A stretch of 47,918 nucleotides of DNA from Acinetobacter lwoffii. GTDB lineage: Bacteria > Pseudomonadota > Gammaproteobacteria > Pseudomonadales > Moraxellaceae. Below the pieces are notes generated by a model. The model was not told where the DNA came from and did no database searches. It saw only the letters and a program-made list of their open reading frames with translations. Below, in pieces: positions 1-6,833 of this stretch; within the stretch, counting starts at the first letter, position 1; each line of letters starts with the position of its first letter. The stretch covers positions 1-47,918 of the forward strand of contig NZ_CP077371.1 in assembly GCF_019048525.1 (NCBI RefSeq), written 5' to 3'. The translations under genes and the position numbers were made by a program.

Positions 1-811
1 GGGCATGACAGTAAAGGGTTATGAACCTCGTGATATTGACCTAGCCTTGCTCAATGACATGATAAAAGAACAAGGTAAAGAGGTAATTCCCAATACTATT
101 GAAAAGGGTAATGAACGCCAGAAAGAGAAGCCTTTAAATGAGAAGGATAAAGTAGATCCAACACAGGAACGGAAGGAAAAAATTAATAACCTGTCAGAAC
201 AGGAAAAAGCTTTACTGACAGTTTTTGATAAAAAAATGAAAGCTGACGGCTTCACAGAAAAGCAGCGCACAGCCAGTATAGACGTTGCGGTTGAACAGCT
301 TAATCAGAAAAAAATGCACGTTGGAAAATTAGTAGATCATGGTGCAGCACCTTATGAGCATGATCCTAAGAATAACAGTAGCTACTACGCCACTATTGAA
401 AATAGTAAAGGTGAAAAAAATACAATCTGGGCGAAGGATCTGGAACGTACTTTGAAAGAACAAAATATCATTAAGAATGATGATATTGTCCTGACCTATA
501 AAGGATCTAACAAAGTCGAAGTGAATACTAAAGAAATTGATCCTAAAACTGGACTGCCAACAGGCGCAAGAGTTCAAACATTGGCAAATAAAGGGAAGTG
601 GGAAGCTCAAAGCTTGAGTAAATTGAAAGAAACAACTGAAAAAGCTTTAACCAAAAATGATAAAACTAAGCTTCAGATTCAACATAATGCCGATATTCAA
701 AATCAGAAATTTCATAAGCCAAAATTAACGGCTTATGATGCCAATGCTCCAAAACAGCAGCCACAAGTTAAAACTCAAGAGAGAAACAAAAATAAAGATA
801 TATCTCGATAA
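1..811 (+). CDS. LPD7-domain protein, 3' part (gene crosses the window ends)
   Basis: This is the C-terminal 269 residues of a protein whose first 155 codons lie at 47452-47918. The two last bases of the window plus base 1 complete one codon and the frame runs on. The joined segment (WLEASMKGMTVKGYEPRD, then a run ending LALLNDMI) has the look of an LPD7 domain, which is usually attached to conjugative relaxases. Here it is a separate protein of about 425 residues, last in the virB/virD4 operon. The rest is lysine-rich and hydrophilic with no membrane segment, so a cytoplasmic role with DNA or relaxase is inferred. A strong terminator follows at once. Domain call moderate; gene continuity strong. 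Confidence 0.8.
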   Translation, partial: GMTVKGYEPRDIDLALLNDMIKEQGKEVIPNTIEKGNERQKEKPLNEKDKVDPTQERKEKINNLSEQEKALLTVFDKKMKADGFTEKQRTASIDVAVEQLNQKKMHVGKLVDHGAAPYEHDPKNNSSYYATIENSKGEKNTIWAKDLERTLKEQNIIKNDDIVLTYKGSNKVEVNTKEIDPKTGLPTGARVQTLANKGKWEAQSLSKLKETTEKALTKNDKTKLQIQHNADIQNQKFHKPKLTAYDANAPKQQPQVKTQERNKNKDISR

Positions 812-822
812 TCTAGGCCACG

Positions 823-850
823 AAAACACCCATTAAGGGTGTTTTTTTTA
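823..850 (+). terminator. Rho-independent terminator of the transfer operon
   Basis: Stem AAAACACCC / GGGTGTTTT with a 5-base loop and a run of T, 12 bases after the LPD7 gene stop. It closes the long transfer operon. Confidence 0.85.
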
Positions 851-851
851 T

Positions 852-1087
852 ATCCCGCTACTAGATCAAATTGGAGCAGTTTATTTTCTGCGGTCGCCAT
901 TTAAAAAGCACAGCTTTTTAAAGCTCACTTGAAAATCAACGGTAATCAGGGAAGGGAAAATTTAACTGATTGCGTCAGTTCGCAAAGTAGACACTTTGCT
1001 CTGATATATCTGCTATGGATCTGGATTAGATAGGTAATATAGATGCCTGGATAAACGCTGCAGCTTGCAGCTTTTATCCAAGCATCG
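852..1087. repeat. 236-bp direct repeat, copy 1
   Basis: Identical to 31084-31319 except for one base (C at 1046, A at 31278). It contains several small hairpins: GCAAAGT/ACTTTGC, AACTG/CAGTT, AAAAAGC/GCTTTTT and a GCTGCA-rich palindrome. A 71-bp core including the first two hairpins recurs inverted at 22312-22382. No gene is seen inside. Confidence 0.95.
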
Positions 1088-1096
1088 GGATTAGAC

Positions 1097-1151
1097 GTTT
1101 TAGAGATTATGGACCAGACAATAACATTGGCAGTCCATAATCTACTAAAAC
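1097..1151. repeat. Long inverted repeat before the HTH gene
   Basis: Arms GTTTTAG-AGATTATGGAC (1097-1114) and GTCCATAATCT-ACTAAAAC (1133-1151) match except for one bulged base and enclose an 18-base loop. There is no T-run, so it is not a plain terminator. It lies just upstream of the promoter at 1180. Confidence 0.75.
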
Positions 1152-1179
1152 CAATAGAAGGTTAAACTTTGGATATTGC

Positions 1180-1208
1180 TTGTATTGTCCACCTGTGGAC
1201 TATATAAT
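1180..1208 (+). promoter_or_regulatory. Sigma70 promoter with GTCCAC operator in the spacer
   Basis: TTGTAT (1180-1185), 17-bp spacer, TATAAT (1203-1208). The spacer holds GTCCAC-CT-GTGGAC at 1187-1200, the same dyad and geometry as at the leading-region promoters near 20 kb. It drives the HTH-like gene at 1238, which suggests autoregulation. Confidence 0.85.
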
Positions 1209-1237
1209 CAAATTTATCAAATTATGGACGGTATATA

Positions 1238-1624
1238 ATGACAAATGCAGATTTTAAACTGCTAGTTGAATCATTGGGGTTCTATAACCCTGAAGCGGTA
1301 AAGGATTATTTCAAAGCTATAGGATTCAATGAATCTATTAACGTCCGACCAATTCAATATTGGTTAAATGGTAAGAGTGTAGCTCTAAATATGCCAATTC
1401 CAGACGATGTGGTTGAGCATTTTAAACAGCTTGAACAAATGAAAATTGAGTTATCAAGCCAAGAAAAATTTAAGAAAAATACCTTTCTCTACAAAGATAA
1501 ATATTTAATGTGGGAAAAATTCCCTGAATTAAATGGGCTACCTTGTACGTACTTAAATCAATTAATGATTCTGGTGAATATGCTGCATGGTTATAGAGAA
1601 ATGCAGTATTGCACAAGTTACTAA
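1238..1624 (+). CDS. Putative HTH repressor (YdiL/Aca2-like), KorA-like candidate
   Basis: A 128-residue protein. The first about 70 residues resemble the N-terminal HTH of the DUF1870 YdiL/Aca2 group in pattern: FKLLVESLGF, then a QYWLNGK turn, then IPDDVVEHFKQL. This is recognised by pattern, not by a search. The rest lacks clear motifs. Its promoter carries the GTCCAC-2-GTGGAC dyad between -35 and -10, where a bound repressor would block polymerase. The same dyad sits at five or six other plasmid promoters, so I infer that this gene encodes the shared repressor, in the role KorA has on IncP plasmids. The ribosome site is weak. A small membrane protein gene follows directly. Confidence 0.6.
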   Translation: MTNADFKLLVESLGFYNPEAVKDYFKAIGFNESINVRPIQYWLNGKSVALNMPIPDDVVEHFKQLEQMKIELSSQEKFKKNTFLYKDKYLMWEKFPELNGLPCTYLNQLMILVNMLHGYREMQYCTSY

Positions 1625-1634
1625 GGATCATAGA

Positions 1635-1859
1635 ATGAAAAATCAGGATCTTTCTATTGTCGAGTTGGTTAGTAAACGCAATAAAATTGTCTATACGATT
1701 TGTGGATTATTAGTCTTACTGACAGCCTTATCTTTTGCCAGATACTTTCTAAATTTTAGTATCCTTTATCTTTTAATTTTGCTTATCCCATTCTTTGCGC
1801 TTATGTACTGGATGATACAAGTCACTGAAGATATAAAAGAAAAAAAGGATTCTTTATAA
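1635..1859 (+). CDS. Small two-helix membrane protein
   Basis: A 74-residue protein with two adjacent hydrophobic segments (about residues 17-35 and 39-58) and charged ends, so probably an inner-membrane hairpin. I chose the ATG at 1635 over the in-frame ATG at 1587, because AAGGA stands 7 bases before it and the earlier start would overlap the HTH gene by 38 bases. It is cotranscribed with the HTH gene and followed by a terminator. Function unknown. Confidence 0.6.
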   Translation: MKNQDLSIVELVSKRNKIVYTICGLLVLLTALSFARYFLNFSILYLLILLIPFFALMYWMIQVTEDIKEKKDSL

Positions 1860-1875
1860 AGGTATCCTTTTTCAT
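1843..1875 (+). terminator. Terminator of the HTH operon
   Basis: Stem AAAAGGAT (1843-1850) / ATCCTTTT (1864-1871) followed by T-rich DNA. It begins inside the last codons of the small membrane protein gene. Confidence 0.7.
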
Positions 1876-1928
1876 TTTTCTGTATCGCTTAGTATAAATA
1901 GTTGTCAAAAACTACCAAAGTAGCTTAA

Positions 1929-1956
1929 ATTTCGCATAAGAGATTTTATGTTAAAC
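1929..1956. other. pdif site (XerC-XerD orientation)
   Basis: ATTTCGCATAA, spacer GAGATT, TTATGTTAAAC. One base differs from the usual XerC arm and one from the XerD arm. It bounds the secreted-protein cassette on the left and begins the series of eight alternating sites. Confidence 0.7.
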
Positions 1957-2025
1957 ACCACATTAAAAGAGGTGTTTAAAAATTGAAGTCCAGTCAAAGG
2001 TAGGCCTTTAATTTTTATTATAATT

Positions 2026-2901
2026 TTATTCTAAATTTAGAATATTCAGCAGCCTGAGCCATAATGACTTTTTTTCTAAAACTGCTGTATTGGGAGTATC
2101 CGATCCATTAATTACACGAGTATTAGAAGAAGTAATTTCAGAATATCTTATTGAGGAAATAACTTGGTTTTGAGGATGAATATTACTCCCTTTATTTACT
2201 TCAGCTAACTTAATTTTAAGATCACCTCTGCCCTTGAGGTAAGGATATATATCGAGCATTGGAAATTTTTTACCTACATTATGCTCAGCAATAAAAAATA
2301 ATTGAGGCTCAGGCAAGAAATTTGCTGGAAACGTAATCATACTTTTACTATTTAGATTAATTGTTTGATTGAATTTTGGATCAATTAGATAGTATTTTAA
2401 TTCAGGATTAAAAGGCAACGCACTACTAGCGACTGGAAAGTAGCGAAATACACCGCTTCCTTTACTAACCTTATCTAAAACAATATACAAAGTGTGGCCT
2501 TGATATTCAGGCTCAATTTTGACTACTTTTTCGAACTTTAAATTGCCTTCAATCGACTGCTTTCCTGTCGTTGGTTCAAAAAAGATCTGTTTAAGTTGCT
2601 CATTCATTGGAATTAAAACGTCAGCTACTAGCTGACCTCTTGTGGTACTACTATTTACAATAGGTACAGGTTTATTAACCTCAGCTTTCCAGCAAGTAAT
2701 TGTTGAACATAAAGTGAAATTAGAGATATTAATCTCACCCTGATCATTATTGCTAGAAACAGCCAGACTTACTCTCAAACGTGACATCTTATTTTCTTGA
2801 TTACCCTTATATTTTTCTAAATTTTGTGGTGTAAGCGGGGGGGAAGTAGCAAAAATAGATGTTGAAGATACCAGTAGAGTTAATACAAAGATTTTTTTCA
2901 T
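2026..2901 (-). CDS. Secreted/periplasmic protein of unknown function
   Basis: A 291-residue protein with a clear Sec signal peptide (MKKIFVLTLLVSSTSIFA, cleavage predicted just after). The mature part is rich in beta-forming stretches and prolines. It has two closely spaced cysteines (..TLCSTITCW.., about residues 63 and 68) that could form a disulphide. No lipobox, membrane anchor or known catalytic motif is visible. The gene fills a cassette between a pdif site at 1929 and a degenerate one at 2921, so it probably arrived by Xer recombination. Function not recognised; a periplasmic or outer-surface role is all the sequence supports. Confidence 0.6.
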   Translation of the reverse strand: MKKIFVLTLLVSSTSIFATSPPLTPQNLEKYKGNQENKMSRLRVSLAVSSNNDQGEINISNFTLCSTITCWKAEVNKPVPIVNSSTTRGQLVADVLIPMNEQLKQIFFEPTTGKQSIEGNLKFEKVVKIEPEYQGHTLYIVLDKVSKGSGVFRYFPVASSALPFNPELKYYLIDPKFNQTINLNSKSMITFPANFLPEPQLFFIAEHNVGKKFPMLDIYPYLKGRGDLKIKLAEVNKGSNIHPQNQVISSIRYSEITSSNTRVINGSDTPNTAVLEKKSLWLRLLNILNLE

Positions 2902-2920
2902 TTTTATGGAATCTTAATAG

Positions 2921-2948
2921 AATTAATATTATACAAATTATGAGAAAT
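2921..2948. other. Degenerate pdif site (XerD-XerC orientation)
   Basis: AATTAATATTA, spacer TACAAA, TTATGAGAAAT: 9 of 11 matches to each arm. The spacer starts TACA like the three other sites of this orientation. It stands exactly where alternation of orientation predicts a site. Confidence 0.5.
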
Positions 2949-2972
2949 CTAGTCCTTAAAAGGACTAGAAAT
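2948..2972 (-). terminator. Hairpin after vapC
   Basis: TCTAGTCCTT (2948-2957) / AAGGACTAGA (2960-2969) with a 2-base loop. The T-run is weak on the minus strand. It is probably the end of the vapBC transcript. Confidence 0.5.
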
Positions 2973-2977
2973 TGTAA

Positions 2978-3373
2978 TTAAACCCAGTTTTCTAACTTTA
3001 ATCCATCTATACGCTCAAATTCCTTGATGTTATTTGTGACTAATACAACATCTAAAGCTAGGGCATGCGCTGCAATTAGCATATCCAAACTACCAATTAT
3101 TTTACCTGTAGATTGTAGATCTTGACGTAGTTTTGCGTAATGCCAGATTGCTTTCTCATCGTAAGGTAAAATATCTAAGGGTGATAAAAACTTGTTCAAT
3201 GCCTGTTTGTTACGCTCAGAGCCAGATTTTTCAACGCCAAAAGCTAATTCGGATGCTGTTATGCTTGAAATCGCAAGCTGACCAAGCTGGTATTGTTTAA
3301 AGCGTTCAAAAACATGCTCTGGCTTATGATTGATCACATAGATACAAATATTTGTGTCTAAGAGGTAAATCAT
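2978..3373 (-). CDS. vapC: VapC-type PIN-domain toxin RNase
   Basis: A 131-residue PIN-domain endoribonuclease, the toxin of a type II pair; family members cut tRNA or rRNA. The acidic metal-binding residues are visible: D6 in LLDTN, E42 in TASELAFG and D97 in GSLDMLIAAHA, with the usual VTNN late motif at 112-115. Length is normal for VapC. Its start overlaps the vapB stop by 4 bases (ATGA), so translation is coupled and antitoxin is made first. It probably stabilises the plasmid or its cassette. The pair lies between pdif sites at 2921 and 4164. Confidence 0.93.
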   Translation of the reverse strand: MIYLLDTNICIYVINHKPEHVFERFKQYQLGQLAISSITASELAFGVEKSGSERNKQALNKFLSPLDILPYDEKAIWHYAKLRQDLQSTGKIIGSLDMLIAAHALALDVVLVTNNIKEFERIDGLKLENWV

Positions 3374-3600
3374 TTGAAATCCTCACGTACCTGTTCGCCC
3401 TGATCTGCCCGTTCTAACTTGAATCCAACTTCAAACTCGTTTAGAGCTTCTAGCATTACATCCCAAGGATTGTCGATAGGCATCAATAACACACCACGTC
3501 CAAAACTTTTAATCGCTACTTCAGTACCATTAAAACGAAATGCTTTAGGTAACCTAACGGCTTGACTTCGACCTGTTTGAAAGACTTTAGCAACTTCCAT
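3370..3600 (-). CDS. vapB: VapB antitoxin (AbrB/MazE-like fold)
   Basis: A 76-residue antitoxin. The N-terminal 45 residues have the swapped-hairpin AbrB pattern (AKVFQTGRSQAVRLPKAFRF, then VAIKSFGRGVLLMP) that binds DNA. The acidic C-terminal tail would wrap the VapC active site. The first gene of the pair, it normally represses its own promoter together with VapC. AGGAGA stands before the ATG. Confidence 0.92.
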   Translation of the reverse strand: MEVAKVFQTGRSQAVRLPKAFRFNGTEVAIKSFGRGVLLMPIDNPWDVMLEALNEFEVGFKLERADQGEQVREDFK

Positions 3601-3742
3601 TTTTTATCTCCTAATAGGATAGCTATCATTGATACATATCTTATCATTAAATAATTTGTAGCGTGTGATTTGTTGTAATTGGTGAATGACTTTAATCCAT
3701 ATTCTAGATGCCTATCCAGGCCTCATCTAAAAGTACAGAGCA

Positions 3743-3774
3743 TAAAAAACCCCGGCATCCTGCCGGGGTTTTTC
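3743..3774. terminator. Strong bidirectional terminator
   Basis: Perfect stem CCCCGGCA / TGCCGGGG with a 3-base loop, A6 before it and T5 after it. On the minus strand it would end a transcript from the GC-richer block 3775-3945. Confidence 0.8.
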
Positions 3775-3945
3775 GTATTGGTTCGCTCGGTATAACTCCT
3801 GTCGTACCTTACAGTCCTTGTGCTTATCTCTTGTTATTCTTGTATGGAACTTCCTGTTCCCGATGAGTTCATCATAGGAAAATTCACCTCTCCTGGACAG
3901 CCGTAAAGAACCGGAATTTACGTAAGCCCAGGCGTACAAAATAGC
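3775..3945 (-). ncRNA. Possible small RNA ending at the 3743 terminator
   Basis: This block is clearly richer in GC than its surroundings, has short self-complementary stretches and ends in a strong terminator. A 70-codon open frame exists on the minus strand but has no ribosome site or protein-like composition. I could not place a convincing promoter. It could also be a remnant of a lost gene. Confidence 0.35.
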
Positions 3946-3952
3946 CTAAATT

Positions 3953-3975
3953 TTATCCACAAAAAATGTGGATAA
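3953..3975. promoter_or_regulatory. Head-to-head pair of perfect DnaA boxes
   Basis: TTATCCACA (3953-3961) and its exact reverse complement TGTGGATAA (3967-3975) separated by five A. It is both a pair of consensus DnaA boxes and a hairpin. It is far from the iteron origin at 24.3-24.9 kb. Confidence 0.55.
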
Positions 3976-4071
3976 TTTTGGACATTGAGGCATTGATAAA
4001 ATTTGAAAAATGCTAAAATTGATTACTTTTTAAACAAATTTATTGGCAAAACATTCCAAAACCGCTCATAA

Positions 4072-4103
4072 AAAAGCCGACTTGTTTCCAAGTCAGCTTT
4101 TCG
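4072..4103. terminator. Terminator-like hairpin before pdif
   Basis: AAAGCCGACTTG / CAAGTCAGCTTT with one mismatch and a TTTC loop. A-run and T-run on the two sides make it potentially bidirectional. Confidence 0.55.
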
Positions 4104-4163
4104 ACATCGTCGAGCATCACCACTATAACACAAGTGTATGATTTTTATATATTTAAAATATGC

Positions 4164-4191
4164 GTTTCGTATAACGCCCATTATGTTAAAT
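4164..4191. other. pdif site (XerC-XerD orientation)
   Basis: GTTTCGTATAA, spacer CGCCCA, TTATGTTAAAT. The XerD arm is consensus and the XerC arm has one change at its first base. Left edge of the 73-residue-protein cassette. Confidence 0.9.
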
Positions 4192-4315
4192 GGGGAATAA
4201 AATACGATCATATATTTATCATCTGATTCTTTTTTTGATAGAAAGAACCATTCTTTCTTTATTTAAATATCTGATACAGTGGCACTTATATAAAATATTA
4301 TAACTTAGGTGGTCC

Positions 4316-4537
4316 ATGCCTAGCCTAACTCTCAAAGCGACATCAAAAAGATGCTTCGAGCCTAAAGTTCTAATGATTCTAATTGAGTGTCTGCCTTATG
4401 AACAAAGGCCTCCTATCAAAGAGTTATTAACCTCTTATCCTGTAGAAATTAAACTAAATTTAACTCCAGAAGTCTTAGAGCCCACTATCGAAAAAATACT
4501 AAAACGATTAGGCAAAGTATTTATTATCAGTAAGTAG
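4316..4537 (+). CDS. Small protein of unknown function in a pdif cassette
   Basis: A 73-residue basic protein, alone in the cassette bounded by pdif sites at 4164 and 4560. AGGTGG stands 7 bases before the ATG, a good ribosome site. No transmembrane segment or recognisable fold; the C-terminal half may form two amphipathic helices (PEVLEPTIEKILKRLG). A lone antitoxin or regulator is possible but not shown. Confidence 0.5.
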   Translation: MPSLTLKATSKRCFEPKVLMILIECLPYEQRPPIKELLTSYPVEIKLNLTPEVLEPTIEKILKRLGKVFIISK

Positions 4538-4559
4538 ATCAGTTCTGAAGTGTTCTTAA

Positions 4560-4587
4560 AATTAACATAATACACGTTATACGAATC
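4560..4587. other. pdif site (XerD-XerC orientation)
   Basis: AATTAACATAA, spacer TACACG, TTATACGAATC. Right edge of the 4164 cassette. Confidence 0.9.
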
Positions 4588-4636
4588 TCTAAAAAAAAGT
4601 TTATTACACTGATTTTTATATGTTTTTTAAATTTTA

Positions 4637-4662
4637 AGCCTAGACCAGAGTCTAGGTTTTTT
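4637..4662 (+). terminator. Terminator abutting pdif
   Basis: CCTAGAC (639-645 of this kilobase) / GTCTAGG (650-656) then six T. It ends one base before the next pdif site. Confidence 0.7.
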
Positions 4663-4663
4663 C

Positions 4664-4691
4664 ATTTCGTATAACAGCCATTATCTTAAAT
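4664..4691. other. pdif site (XerC-XerD orientation)
   Basis: ATTTCGTATAA, spacer CAGCCA, TTATCTTAAAT. Left edge of the tautomerase cassette; only 76 bp separate it from the previous site. Confidence 0.9.
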
Positions 4692-4739
4692 GGGAGGGGG
4701 AGATTAAGCTAAAATTAGGGTTTTAATTTAGAGAAAGTA

Positions 4740-5129
4740 ATGTCTCAGATAAAAATTTATGCTTTAGATGAAACTATAGAATTACATCGTGATAATTTAA
4801 GTAAAGCTATCCATCAGGCTTTAGTTAAAGAATTAAAATACCCTGAAGAAAAAAGGTTCCAACGTTTTATTCCACTAGAATCCAAAAATTTTATATATCC
4901 AGCAGACCGCAGTACATCTTATATAATTATTGAAATTTCCATGTTCGATGGACGAACAAAAGAGACTAAAAAAGCATTTATTAAGACTCTATTCGAAAAT
5001 ATAAACAATCTATGCGGTATTGATTCAAATGATGTTGAGATAACTATATTTGAAACTCCTAAAGAAAACTGGGGCATTAGAGGGGAGAATGCGGATGAAC
5101 TACAGTTAAATTATCAGGTAAGTGTTTAA
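4740..5129 (+). CDS. Tautomerase-superfamily protein lacking Pro1
   Basis: A 129-residue protein of the tautomerase superfamily (MSAD/4-oxalocrotonate tautomerase-like). The diagnostic pattern is IIIEISMFDGRTKETKKAFIKTL followed by DVEITIFETPKENWGIRG. Family enzymes use the amino group of an N-terminal proline, exposed after Met removal, as catalytic base. Here the sequence begins MSQIKIYALDE, so the mature first residue would be Ser. Either catalysis differs or the protein is not an enzyme of the usual kind. It is the only gene of a cassette bounded by pdif sites at 4664 and 5139. GAGAAAG precedes the ATG. Confidence 0.8.
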   Translation: MSQIKIYALDETIELHRDNLSKAIHQALVKELKYPEEKRFQRFIPLESKNFIYPADRSTSYIIIEISMFDGRTKETKKAFIKTLFENINNLCGIDSNDVEITIFETPKENWGIRGENADELQLNYQVSV

Positions 5130-5138
5130 ATTTCCTAA

Positions 5139-5166
5139 AATTAACATAATACATGTTATACGAATT
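5139..5166. other. pdif site (XerD-XerC orientation)
   Basis: AATTAACATAA, spacer TACATG, TTATACGAATT. Right edge of the tautomerase cassette. Confidence 0.9.
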
Positions 5167-5168
5167 CC

Positions 5169-5198
5169 CAAGGCATGGCTTTTAGTCATGCTTTTTTT
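5169..5198 (+). terminator. Terminator after the tautomerase cassette
   Basis: AAGGCATG / CATGCTTT stem with a run of seven T, just outside the pdif site. Confidence 0.6.
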
Positions 5199-5209
5199 AT
5201 CAAAAGAGT

Positions 5210-5320
5210 ATAGCTGAATGATAGCGAGCCAAATCGCATACAATATCTATCATTAGACTTAATGCAATAATTAAATGATGTTGTTATCATTAATCTAATA
5301 GAATTAAGATTAAATGATAG
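5210..5320. promoter_or_regulatory. Likely res site of the first serine recombinase
   Basis: About 110 bp directly before the recombinase gene with several partial inverted repeats (AATGATAG / CTATCATT, AATGATG / ATCATT). This is the usual place for resolvase subsites and the gene's own promoter. Exact subsites not defined. Confidence 0.45.
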
Positions 5321-5322
5321 AA

Positions 5323-5925
5323 ATGAATACACGTATTTATCTACGAGCTTCAACTAAAGATCAAGATGCAGAAAGGGCTTTGCAGATTCTTCAGGATCTA
5401 AACCAAAACTTGAATTTGGGCGAAACCATTGTGTACGTGGAAAACTATAGTGGTACGAAGTTAGACCGACCTGAATTGAATAAGCTACTGTCAGAAGCAA
5501 ATCAAGGTGACACCTTGTTGGTTGAAAGTATTGACCGATTATCACGCCTAACCCAACAGGATTTTCAAGAGCTGAAGCGCAGGATCCAGGAGAAGGGACT
5601 TCGTTTAGTCGTAGCAGATCTTCCTACTACCTACCAAATGATTCAAACCAGTGACAGCATTACTCATTCAATCCTGGATCTCATCAACAATATGTTGATT
5701 GATCTCCTGGCAACAATGGCCCGCCTGGACAATGAGAAACGTATAGAACGTATTAAGCAGGGCCTGGCACGTTCGGGTTACAAACCAACAGGTAAGAAAG
5801 CCAATGAGGCTAAGCACAAACGAATAAAAGAATTGCTAGCAGCTGGCAATATGACTAAGGAAGAAATTGCCAAAGCAGTGAATTGTGGAGTTGCAACTGT
5901 TTATCGAGTTGCTAAAGTCATTTAA
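5323..5925 (+). CDS. Serine recombinase/resolvase
   Basis: A 200-residue small serine recombinase. The catalytic N-terminus shows RIYLRASTKDQ, with S10 as nucleophile. It is followed by the DRLSRLTQQDFQEL core and IERIKQGLARSG, with the E-helix just before. The C-terminal HTH is KHKRIKELLAAGNMTKEEIAKAVNCGVATVYRVAKVI. It probably resolves plasmid multimers or inverts or resolves DNA at the upstream repeats. I prefer the ATG at 5323, because family members start just before the RIYLRAS motif; the in-frame ATG at 5314 is possible. It lies between two pdif cassettes. Confidence 0.9.
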   Translation: MNTRIYLRASTKDQDAERALQILQDLNQNLNLGETIVYVENYSGTKLDRPELNKLLSEANQGDTLLVESIDRLSRLTQQDFQELKRRIQEKGLRLVVADLPTTYQMIQTSDSITHSILDLINNMLIDLLATMARLDNEKRIERIKQGLARSGYKPTGKKANEAKHKRIKELLAAGNMTKEEIAKAVNCGVATVYRVAKVI

Positions 5926-6007
5926 AAAGGCTTGTATCAGTGCTTCCCTTATGTCATATCTATTTAGAAAGGAGCAAGGCATTCTTAAAGATCAAAAGAA
6001 GGGATTA

Positions 6008-6145
6008 ATGATGAAAAAGCATTTGATTTTCCTTGTTTTTATAGTGATGGTTTTTATTTTAGCTCTAGTTGTAAAGATTAATAATGATCATAAAAAAGGG
6101 CAAGCATTAAAGAAATTGGAACTAGTTGAAAAGCAAATCCATTAG
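6008..6145 (+). CDS. Very small single-span membrane protein
   Basis: A 45-residue protein: MMKKH, then a hydrophobic span (about residues 5-24), then a lysine-rich tail. AGAAGGGA precedes the ATG by about 4 bases. An in-frame upstream start at 5885 would overlap the recombinase gene and lacks a ribosome site. Function unknown; small toxic or regulatory membrane peptides have this build. Confidence 0.45.
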   Translation: MMKKHLIFLVFIVMVFILALVVKINNDHKKGQALKKLELVEKQIH

Positions 6146-6151
6146 GTAAAA

Positions 6152-6517
6152 ATTGACTTATACTTGTTTAAATAACGCTAATAACTAAGCCCAAAGAACA
6201 CCTATACCCAGTGCTACACACGCTTAGTTTTTTATATTTTAAAAGAGTATTTTAGCAAATATCATAAAAGACCGATCTATTCTCAAGCCGGTTTTTTATA
6301 TCGCCGAGCATCATGGCCTCATCATAGATATATGAATATTAAGATAAATAAAAAGCCCTATAGTCTCTCCCGTTACTATAAGGCTTATAAAACGCTGTAA
6401 TTTTTTTCTTAATTACCTACTTTTCGATGTAAGTTATGAATATATTTTACCTATTGGTAAAAATAAAGATATAAGACAAAAGATGAATACGTTAGGAATT
6501 CCGCGTAAAAACTACTA
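6152..6517. other. Gene-free stretch with three hairpins before pdif
   Basis: No gene seen. It holds terminator-like stems: AACTAAGC/GCTTAGTT with T6 (6190-6232), a GACCGA/GCCGGT-type stem with T6 (about 6267-6298) and AAGCC-TATAG/CTATA-GGCTT (6353-6387). The second resembles the hairpin upstream of the pdif at 4164, including the shared GAGCATCA segment after it. The two pdif flanks therefore share ancestry. Confidence 0.5.
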
Positions 6518-6545
6518 ATTTCGTATAACCGCCATTATGTTAAAT
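6518..6545. other. pdif site (XerC-XerD orientation), left end of creatine cassette
   Basis: ATTTCGTATAA, spacer CCGCCA, TTATGTTAAAT: consensus in both arms. It begins the 4.9-kb cassette that ends at 11458. Confidence 0.95.
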
Positions 6546-6833
6546 GGGTAATAATAAATTGGTGGGATAGTGCAGTTTTTTAAATTTCTGATAAGAGATT
6601 GTCTGTTGAATCTGTAACAAATAAGATGTCAACTAATATTCTGTTTCAAATAGGTTTGTTAATTAAAAATTATATTCTGAACCAATATTTTTTGGTGCGT
6701 TTAGCTTCCAGGATTTTCTGTAGTATCTAAGGTATTACCTTACACTTTAAAATTATTTAAATCTGAAAAATCAAAATTGTGGTCCTAAAATTGCTTAATA
6801 AAAATATGAAAAAAAGTAAAGTATATTAATTTT

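Noticed and set aside
1238..1624. Anti-CRISPR operon (Aca2-like regulator plus small gene)
   Set aside because: The HTH resemblance is loose, and the neighbour is a two-span membrane protein. A plasmid repressor role fits the shared operators better.
3727..3939. 70-codon minus-strand open frame
   Set aside because: It contains the terminator in its 3' part, has no ribosome site and reads as structured non-coding sequence.
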